A stretch of 6,204 nt of DNA from a bacterium (lineage in GTDB: Bacteria > Desulfobacterota > GWC2-55-46), in contig SCQA01000233.1 of the NCBI GenBank assembly GCA_004298725.1, positions 1 through 6,204 of the forward strand, given 5' to 3'. Below the pieces are notes generated by a model. It saw only the letters and a list, made by a program, of their open reading frames with translations. It was not told the origin of the DNA and did not search any database. Made by a program: the position numbers and the translations under genes. Below are positions 1-5,165 of this stretch, piece by piece (the stretch's first letter is position 1; each line of letters opens with the position of its first letter).

Positions 1-2755
1 CACCGCCGCCCGGGCCTAAATCAATTACATGGTCGGCTGTTTTGATGAAGTCAAGGTTATGCTCTATTACTATCACTGTAGAACCGGAGTCAACAAGCCT
101 GCCTATGACGGTAAGGAGCCTTTTTATGTCGTCCATGTGAAGGCCGGTGGTAGGCTCGTCAAAGATGTAGAGCATGCCGGATGTGTTTTTGTCGAGAAGT
201 TCCCTCGTTATCTTCAGCCTCTGCGCTTCTCCGCCGGAAAGGGTCAACGCGGACTGCCCAAGCCTTAGGTAGCCAAGTCCGACGTCTTTTATTACGCCGC
301 ATATCTCCACCAGCCGCGACTCGCGGCTAAACAGCATGGCCGCGTCGTCAAACGTCATGTTCAGGCAGTCGAATATGTTTTTGCCGCGGTATTTGATATT
401 TAGAACCTGCCTTTTAAACCGCTTGCCGTTGCATGCTTCGCACTTTACGTAAAGATCGGGCAGAAAGAACATATCGAGCGTCTTCGCTCCGTCCCCTTTG
501 CATGATTCGCACCTGCCGCCTTTTACGTTGAATGAAAAGTGGCCGGGTTTAAAACCGGCCGTCCGCGCAAGAGGCAAGCCGCCGAATACGCGCCTTATGT
601 CGTCGTAGCCGCCCGTGTAAGTAATCGGGTTAGATCTGTGCGTGCGCCCCATAGGCCCCTGGTCAATTAGTTTTACGCCGGTTATGTTGCCGGCGCCTTC
701 AAAAGAGTCGTATGAAAGGGGTTTTTCAAGGCGCGCGCTTTTTGCCCTGTCTTTCGCGTTGGCGCGCCCGGCGAGAATGTTGTAGAGCGTATCGGCCACA
801 AGCGAACTTTTACCGGAGCCTGATACGCCGGTTACGCAGGTAAGTGTTTTAAGCGGTATCTTTACGTCAATGTTCTTCAGGTTGTTGCCGCGCGCGCCAC
901 GGAGCGTAAGGAAAGTCCCGCTTCCTTTTCTGCGCCATCTCGGCGTGTGTATAACTTCTTTGCCGGTAAGGTAGTTCGCCGTCAGCGTTTTGCCGTTTTT
1001 AAGAAAGTCGGCGGTCGATCCGGAGTATACGACGCGTCCGCCCCGCTCCCCTGCGCCCGGGCCAAGTTCTATTATATGGTCTGAGGCGCGTATTATGGAC
1101 GTGTCGTGCTCGACAACCACTACGGTATTGCCTCTTGACGAGAGCTTTTTAAGTTGCTCCGCGAGCACATCAGCGTCAACAGGGTGCAACCCTATGGAAG
1201 GCTCGTCGAGAATGTAAAGAACGCCTGTAAGCGATGACGCAAGTTGCGTGGCAAGGTGCATTCTTTGGGCTTCGCCTCCGGAGAGCGTTTTCGTCATCCG
1301 GTCAAGCGTAATATAGCCAAGGCCGGTTTCACTTAAAAAGACGAGTTTAGCGTCAATCTGCCGGAGCAGTTCCTTTGACACCTCTTTTTCATGTGAAGTA
1401 AGCTGAAGGCCGCCAAAGAACTCAGCGGCTTTCTTTATGGTCATGGCGTTTACGTCCGCTATGGATAGCCCGGCTACCTTTACGCGGAGCGCGGCCTTGT
1501 TAAGCCGCGCGCCGTTGCATTCGGAGCATATCGTTTGCCCTTTGTAGCGCGACGTGAACACCTTTATGTGGAGCTTATATTTTTTCGTGTCAAGGTAGGC
1601 GAAAAAGCCGTTTATTCCATCGAAGCCGGCCGTGCCGTCCATGACAAGCTTTTTTTCTCTTTGCGAGAGCTTGTTGAACGGTTTGTCAAGGTCTATGCGG
1701 TTTTTATGGGCGTGTTTTTTCAGTTCGCCGTACCACCATGTGTAGGCGGGTTTTGTCCACGGCTCTATGGCCCCGTTTGAAAGGCTCAAGTTTGCGTCCG
1801 GCACTATCCTGTCAATATCGTAGTTCAGCACGTTGCCGAACCCTCTGCACTCCGGGCACGCGCCCGTAGGGTGGTTAAATGAAAGAGACAACGGCGCGGG
1901 TTGCGGCAGATTGACGTTGCATTCCAAGCAGGATGCGCCGTTTGAGAACCTTTCGATTAGCGGTTTGTTGTCTTTTCCGGTTATTTCCGCCCACGCGGTT
2001 CCGTTGCCGTGTTTGTATGCCTCTTCAAGCGCGGCTGTAAGGCGCGAGAGGTCGTCTTCTTTTATTACAATCCTGTCGGTTATAACGCCTATTTCATTAG
2101 GGCGCGTATTTGCCGGAAGCGTTTGAGTTGAAAGGTTCACCACCTTATCGCCTATTTTTATCCGTATCCAGCCGTTTTTAATCAGCTCGTCCGCAGTGAG
2201 GTTTATATCCTTGTAGTCTGTGATATTGTTTTGAAGTTTAAAACCGATTAGGCCGGGTTTTCCGTTATGGGTGCTTAAAAGCCTCTTAGCGGCGTCTGAA
2301 GGGGAGATTTGCTTGGCTGGCAAGCCGCATTCAGGGCAGTGGACTTTGCCGGCGCGGGCGAAAAAAAGGCGCAGATAGTCATTAAGCTCCGTAGCCGTGC
2401 CTACGGTTGAGCGGCTTGTCCGAATCGTATTTTTCTGTTCAACGGCTATGGCCGGACGGATGTTTTTTATAAGGTCAAGCTCAGGCCTGTCCATACGCTC
2501 TAAAAAAAGGCGCGAGTATGTGGAAAGCGATTCAATGAAACGCCATCTGCCTTCGGCAAAGAGCGTATCAAAGGCAAGTGACGATTTGCCGCTTCCGCTT
2601 AGCCCCGCAATGACGGTAATTTTGTCATGCGGTATCCGTATGCTAAGGTTTTTGAGGTTATTTTGCCGGAGGCCTTCGATAATCAGCCCGGTTTTGTCTT
2701 CAGGCTCGTTAACCTCGAAGATTGATATGGCGCGCAAAGTTGTTTTATGCGGCAT
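1..2755 (-). CDS. uvrA: UvrA-family excinuclease ABC subunit A, 3' end outside window
   Basis: UvrA is the cytoplasmic ATPase that finds damaged DNA and loads UvrB in nucleotide excision repair. The minus-strand frame is open from ATG at 2755 to the left edge, giving 918 residues without a stop. Visible in order: Walker A I GLSGSGKSS (51-59, Lys57); CPEC (140-143) opening the UvrB-binding region; zinc cysteines 276, 279, 300 and 303; a linker of about 106 residues; CSEC (410-413); ABC signature LSGGE (491-495); Walker B LDEPS (Asp517, Glu518); Walker A II GVSGSGKSS (643-651); zinc cysteines 749, 752, 772 and 775; second LSGGE (839-843); Walker B FDEPTTG (Asp866, Glu867); and IEHN plus VIDLGPGGG at the edge. 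An in-frame stop lies four codons upstream of the ATG, so this start is likely, although no clear Shine-Dalgarno precedes it. The start adds about 22 residues before the usual UvrA N-terminus. E. coli-length UvrA would end within about 40 more residues, but a tandem long form cannot be excluded. Its linker style suggests a paralogue lineage (inference). Confidence 0.93.
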   Translation of the reverse strand, partial: MPHKTTLRAISIFEVNEPEDKTGLIIEGLRQNNLKNLSIRIPHDKITVIAGLSGSGKSSLAFDTLFAEGRWRFIESLSTYSRLFLERMDRPELDLIKNIRPAIAVEQKNTIRTSRSTVGTATELNDYLRLFFARAGKVHCPECGLPAKQISPSDAAKRLLSTHNGKPGLIGFKLQNNITDYKDINLTADELIKNGWIRIKIGDKVVNLSTQTLPANTRPNEIGVITDRIVIKEDDLSRLTAALEEAYKHGNGTAWAEITGKDNKPLIERFSNGASCLECNVNLPQPAPLSLSFNHPTGACPECRGFGNVLNYDIDRIVPDANLSLSNGAIEPWTKPAYTWWYGELKKHAHKNRIDLDKPFNKLSQREKKLVMDGTAGFDGINGFFAYLDTKKYKLHIKVFTSRYKGQTICSECNGARLNKAALRVKVAGLSIADVNAMTIKKAAEFFGGLQLTSHEKEVSKELLRQIDAKLVFLSETGLGYITLDRMTKTLSGGEAQRMHLATQLASSLTGVLYILDEPSIGLHPVDADVLAEQLKKLSSRGNTVVVVEHDTSIIRASDHIIELGPGAGERGGRVVYSGSTADFLKNGKTLTANYLTGKEVIHTPRWRRKGSGTFLTLRGARGNNLKNIDVKIPLKTLTCVTGVSGSGKSSLVADTLYNILAGRANAKDRAKSARLEKPLSYDSFEGAGNITGVKLIDQGPMGRTHRSNPITYTGGYDDIRRVFGGLPLARTAGFKPGHFSFNVKGGRCESCKGDGAKTLDMFFLPDLYVKCEACNGKRFKRQVLNIKYRGKNIFDCLNMTFDDAAMLFSRESRLVEICGVIKDVGLGYLRLGQSALTLSGGEAQRLKITRELLDKNTSGMLYIFDEPTTGLHMDDIKRLLTVIGRLVDSGSTVIVIEHNLDFIKTADHVIDLGPGGG

Positions 2756-2797
2756 AAGAGTTAGTTATTGCCCGTTCGTATAAATACATAACTTAAA

Positions 2798-2826
2798 ATT
2801 ATACATCAACGGCAATGTTAATTCCA
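2798..2826 (-). promoter_or_regulatory. candidate uvrA promoter
   Basis: Reading the minus strand, a perfect TATAAT -10 hexamer lies at 2803-2798. With a 17-base spacer the -35 would be TGGAAT (2826-2821), a poor match to TTGACA. Transcription would start near 2791 and leave a leader of about 35 bases before the uvrA ATG. I see no complete LexA operator of either the CTG-N10-CAG or the GAAC-N4-GTTC type, so SOS control is not supported. The -10 is convincing by position; the -35 is weak. Confidence 0.4.
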
Positions 2827-2836
2827 GCAAATGCTT

Positions 2837-2865
2837 TTGACTGCGGCACGGAGGTTTTAGTTAAT
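2837..2865 (+). promoter_or_regulatory. candidate upstream groESL promoter (P2) overlapping CIRCE
   Basis: TTGACT (2837-2842, five of six matches) is followed after 17 bases by GTTAAT (2860-2865, four of six matches). A start near 2872 would fall inside the CIRCE operator, the usual arrangement for HrcA repression. The hexamers are weaker than those of the promoter at 2899-2927. This is a candidate only, suggested mainly by its geometry relative to the operator. Confidence 0.3.
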
Positions 2866-2891
2866 TAGCGCTCAAGGCGTTAGAGTGCTAA
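2865..2891 (+). promoter_or_regulatory. CIRCE operator (HrcA binding site)
   Basis: TTAGCGCTC (2865-2873), a nine-base spacer (2874-2882) and GAGTGCTAA (2883-2891) match the CIRCE consensus TTAGCACTC-N9-GAGTGCTAA, with one difference (A to G at 2870) in the left arm. CIRCE is the binding site of HrcA, the repressor that controls groESL and often dnaK operons. HrcA activity depends on GroEL, so the operon senses free chaperonin. The site lies in the divergent region about 114 bases before the groES start and 8 bases upstream of the strong -35 hexamer. hrcA itself is not in the window. Confidence 0.92.
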
Positions 2892-2898
2892 AATACAC

Positions 2899-2927
2899 TT
2901 GACAAACAAAAACATGGGACATATATT
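2899..2927 (+). promoter_or_regulatory. strong sigma-70-type promoter for groES-groEL (P1)
   Basis: A perfect TTGACA (2899-2904) and TATATT (2922-2927, five of six matches to TATAAT) are separated by the optimal 17 bases. Transcription would start near 2934, giving a leader of about 70 bases before groES. The promoter sits immediately downstream of the CIRCE operator, so HrcA bound there would lie just upstream of the -35 rather than over the start point. Confidence 0.82.
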
Positions 2928-2988
2928 ACTTAACGCCGCGCTTGTTGCGGTTTAAAAACGATATTTTAAAAAAATACAATAAAAAAAA

Positions 2989-2993
2989 GGAGG
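2989..2993 (+). promoter_or_regulatory. groES ribosome binding site
   Basis: GGAGG sits 11 bases before the ATG at 3005, at the end of an A-rich, poorly structured leader (about 2951-2988). The spacing favours ATG 3005 over the in-frame ATG at 3011, which would be 17 bases away. It also rules out longer in-frame extensions beginning upstream at TTG. Confidence 0.85.
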
Positions 2994-3004
2994 CAGACAG
3001 AGTT

Positions 3005-3295
3005 ATGAAGATGAAACCGCTTCACGACCGTATTCTCGTCAAGAGGCTTGAGGAGGAGGAAAAGACAAGGGGCGGGATAATAATCCCGGAAAGCGCCAAG
3101 GAGACTCCGGCCGAAGGCAAAGTTGTTGCCGTCGGCTCAGGCAAGAGAGATGAAACCGGCAAGCTCGTTCCGCTTGACGTTAAGGCAGGCGACCGCATAA
3201 TCTTCAGCAAGTACGGCGGCACGGATGTGAAGATTGAAGGCGAGGAGTTCCTTATAATGAGGGAAGAAGACGTCCTCGGCATTGTCGAAAAGTAA
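3005..3295 (+). CDS. groES: co-chaperonin GroES (Hsp10, Cpn10)
   Basis: This gene encodes the 10-kDa co-chaperonin. It forms a seven-membered cap on the GroEL ring and closes the folding chamber in the cytoplasm in an ATP-dependent cycle. The product is 96 residues, the normal family length. The N-terminus MKMKPLHDRILVKR matches the Cpn10 signature. The mobile loop that contacts GroEL follows at about residues 17-32 and includes EKTRGGIIIPESAKE with the expected hydrophobic triplet III. The usual core follows: GKVVAVGSG, KAGDRIIFSKYGGTDVK and EEFLIMREEDVLGIVE. ATG 3005 was chosen for its Shine-Dalgarno and family fit; starting at 3011 would only remove two residues. It is the first gene of the CIRCE-controlled operon and lies 61 bases before groEL. 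Confidence 0.98.
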   Translation: MKMKPLHDRILVKRLEEEEKTRGGIIIPESAKETPAEGKVVAVGSGKRDETGKLVPLDVKAGDRIIFSKYGGTDVKIEGEEFLIMREEDVLGIVEK

Positions 3296-3342
3296 TAAGC
3301 GCCCCCGCGCGTGTGGCGTGGACTCAAACTAATTAAATTCAC

Positions 3343-3347
3343 GGAGG
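3343..3347 (+). promoter_or_regulatory. groEL ribosome binding site
   Basis: GGAGG lies nine bases before the groEL ATG at 3357, a strong site at near-ideal spacing that fixes the start. The groES-groEL gap (3296-3356) shows no convincing terminator, consistent with co-transcription. Confidence 0.85.
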
Positions 3348-3356
3348 TTTATAGAT

Positions 3357-5012
3357 ATGTCTGCAAAAGAGCTGTTGTTTAGTAACAGCGCAAGGAGCGC
3401 GATGCTTCGCGGCGTAAACATACTCGCTGACGCGGTAAAAGTTACGCTTGGACCGAGGGGAAGAAACGTAGTCATTGAAAAGAGCTTCGGCTCGCCGATT
3501 ATAACCAAAGACGGCGTTACGGTTGCAAAGGAAATAGAGCTTGAACATAAGTTCGAGAATATGGGCGCTCAGATGGTCAAGGAAGTCGCCAGCAAGACTT
3601 CCGACATCGCCGGAGACGGCACCACCACGGCCACGGTTCTTGCGCAGGCCATGTTAAGGGAAGGCTCCAAGCTTGTAGCCGCGGGCCATAACCCGATGGA
3701 CCTTAAAAGGGGCATTGACAGGGCCGTTGAAGTCGCCATAGGCGAGCTTAAAAAACTTTCAAAGAACGTCAAGGACAAGAAGGAAATCGCGCAGGTGGGC
3801 ACCATATCAGCCAACGGCGACACCGGCATCGGCGAAATAATAGCCGAGGCCATGGAGAAGGTCGGCAAGGAAGGCGTCATCACGGTTGAAGAGGCCAAGG
3901 GCATGGAAACCAAGCTTGACGTCGTCGAGGGCATGCAGTTTGACAGGGGCTACCTTTCCCCGTACTTTGTAACTGACGCCGAGAGAATGGAGTGCGTGCT
4001 TGAGGACGCGCTTATTCTTGTTCACGAAAAGAAGATATCCAACATGAGGGACCTTCTTCCTCTTCTTGAAAAGATAGCCAAGATGGGCAAGCCCCTTCTT
4101 ATCATATCCGAGGACGTTGACGGAGAGGCCCTTGCCACGCTTGTAGTTAACAAGCTTCGCGGCACGCTTTCAGCCGCGGCAGTGAAGGCGCCGGGCTTTG
4201 GCGACAGAAGAAAGGCCATGCTCGACGACATCGCCACTCTTACGGGCGGCAAGCTCATCGCTGAAGAGCTTGGCATTAAGCTGGAGTCCGTTGATTTAAA
4301 AGACCTCGGCAAGGCCAAGCGCATAGTGATAGACAAGGAAAACACCACCTTGATTGACGGCGCCGGAAAGAAGGCCGACATTGAAGGGCGCATTAAGCAG
4401 ATAAGGGCGCAGATAGAGGAAACAACCTCCGACTATGACAGGGAAAAACTTCAGGAAAGGCTTGCTAAGCTTGCGGGCGGCGTGGCGGTAATCAACGTCG
4501 ACGCGGCAACCGAGACCGAAATGAAGGAGAAGAAGGCTCGCGTGGAAGACGCGCTTCACGCAACGCGCGCGGCCGTTGATGAAGGCGTTGTGCCGGGCGG
4601 CGGCGTTGCGTACATGAGAACATTGGGTGCGCTTGAAAAGCTGAAACTTGAAGGCGACCAGCAGTTCGGCGTAAACATCGTTAAGAGGGCGCTTGAGGAG
4701 CCGCTTCGTCAGATATCAGCTAACGCGGGCGTGGAAGGCTCTATTGTAGTTGATAAGGTAAAGAACGGAAGCGGCGCGTTCGGCTTTAATGCCGCGACTG
4801 AGAGCTACGAAGACCTCGTCAAGGCAGGCGTAATTGACCCGACCAAGGTGTCAAGAATAGCGCTTCAGAATTCGTCTTCAATAGCTTCGCTTATGCTCAC
4901 TACCGAGTGCATGATTGCCGAAAAGCCAAAGGATGAAAAGGCAGGCGGAATGCCGGGCGGTATGGGCGGCATGGGCGGCATGGGCGGAATGGGCGGAATG
5001 GACATGATGTAA
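3357..5012 (+). CDS. groEL: chaperonin GroEL (Hsp60, Cpn60)
   Basis: GroEL is the 60-kDa chaperonin. It forms double seven-membered rings that bind unfolded proteins and fold them in the GroES-capped chamber using ATP. The product is 551 residues (E. coli 548) and complete. Key sites line up with E. coli numbering: LGPRGRNVV (31-39), Asp52 in TKDGVTVAKE, the nucleotide loop GDGTTT with Asp87 (86-91), Asp398 in ARVEDALHATR, and GGG (414-416). The apical domain (about 190-375) contains YLSPYFVTD and VKAPGFGDRRKAML. The C-terminus is a GGM-rich tail from about residue 530, typical of group I chaperonins whose tails reach into the cavity. One oddity is Asp382 in NVDAATE, where the family usually has Gly (VGAATE). 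Codons lean to AAG, CTT and GGC, as expected for a highly expressed gene. It is the second gene of the operon and is followed by a strong terminator. Confidence 0.99.
   Translation: MSAKELLFSNSARSAMLRGVNILADAVKVTLGPRGRNVVIEKSFGSPIITKDGVTVAKEIELEHKFENMGAQMVKEVASKTSDIAGDGTTTATVLAQAMLREGSKLVAAGHNPMDLKRGIDRAVEVAIGELKKLSKNVKDKKEIAQVGTISANGDTGIGEIIAEAMEKVGKEGVITVEEAKGMETKLDVVEGMQFDRGYLSPYFVTDAERMECVLEDALILVHEKKISNMRDLLPLLEKIAKMGKPLLIISEDVDGEALATLVVNKLRGTLSAAAVKAPGFGDRRKAMLDDIATLTGGKLIAEELGIKLESVDLKDLGKAKRIVIDKENTTLIDGAGKKADIEGRIKQIRAQIEETTSDYDREKLQERLAKLAGGVAVINVDAATETEMKEKKARVEDALHATRAAVDEGVVPGGGVAYMRTLGALEKLKLEGDQQFGVNIVKRALEEPLRQISANAGVEGSIVVDKVKNGSGAFGFNAATESYEDLVKAGVIDPTKVSRIALQNSSSIASLMLTTECMIAEKPKDEKAGGMPGGMGGMGGMGGMGGMDMM
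4962..4997 (+). repeat. four 9-bp tandem repeats encoding the GroEL GGM tail
   Basis: ATGGGCGGC occurs twice and ATGGGCGGA twice, back to back (4962-4970, 4971-4979, 4980-4988, 4989-4997), each encoding Met-Gly-Gly. Repeat-number variation by slippage would keep the frame and only change tail length. GGM repeats are a normal feature of GroEL C-termini. Confidence 0.9.
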
Positions 5013-5036
5013 GAAGCAAGTTTGATTCAAATTGAT

Positions 5037-5079
5037 ATTAAAAGAGCGGGGCGGCCAAAGGCCGCCCCGCTCTTTTAAT
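5037..5079 (+). terminator. rho-independent terminator of groESL, possibly bidirectional
   Basis: A perfect 20-bp inverted repeat (5037-5056 with 5060-5079) has a three-base AAA loop. Its core is GC-rich (GAGCGGGGCGGCC), with an A run on the left arm and TTTT followed by AATT on the right. It begins 24 bases after the groEL stop codon. Because T-tracts arise on both strands, it could also stop transcription coming from the right. It separates the chaperonin operon from the acyltransferase gene. Confidence 0.93.
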
Positions 5080-5083
5080 TTGC

Positions 5084-5112
5084 TTGACTATTTTTTTGTT
5101 GTCTCTTAAAGT
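5084..5112 (+). promoter_or_regulatory. candidate promoter for the acyltransferase gene
   Basis: TTGACT (5084-5089, five of six matches) and TAAAGT (5107-5112, four of six matches) are 17 bases apart and begin just after the groESL terminator. The start would be near 5119, about 47 bases before the acyltransferase ATG. The preceding terminator makes an independent promoter likely, but the -10 is only a moderate match. Confidence 0.4.
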
Positions 5113-5165
5113 TGTGAGAACGCATGCCGGTTCTTATTCGCTCTGGCTTGAATTTAAAGGTTTTC

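Noticed and set aside
2397..2783. Plus-strand open frame across the 5' end of uvrA, and other plus frames between 29 and 2126
   Set aside because: They are antisense to clearly conserved UvrA motifs (Walker A, zinc cysteines) and show no recognisable protein character.
2756..2800. LexA/SOS box in front of uvrA
   Set aside because: CGAAC appears once on the minus strand (near 2778) without the matching half-site, and no CTG-N10-CAG dyad is present.
2942..3004. N-terminal extension of GroES starting at TTG 2942
   Set aside because: The extension is a translated A-rich leader (Lys/Asn rich), begins after the predicted transcription start with no ribosome binding site, and makes GroES longer than the family. 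GGAGG at 2989-2993 points to ATG 3005.
3296..3356. Terminator or attenuator hairpin between groES and groEL
   Set aside because: Only short imperfect pairings (such as CGCC with GGCG, four pairs) and no following T-tract; it would not be a convincing terminator.
3569..3934. Open frame on the minus strand inside groEL, and other minus frames within groES and groEL
   Set aside because: These are Ser/Pro/Leu-rich shadow frames caused by the codon bias of the chaperonin genes. They have no ribosome binding sites or family features.
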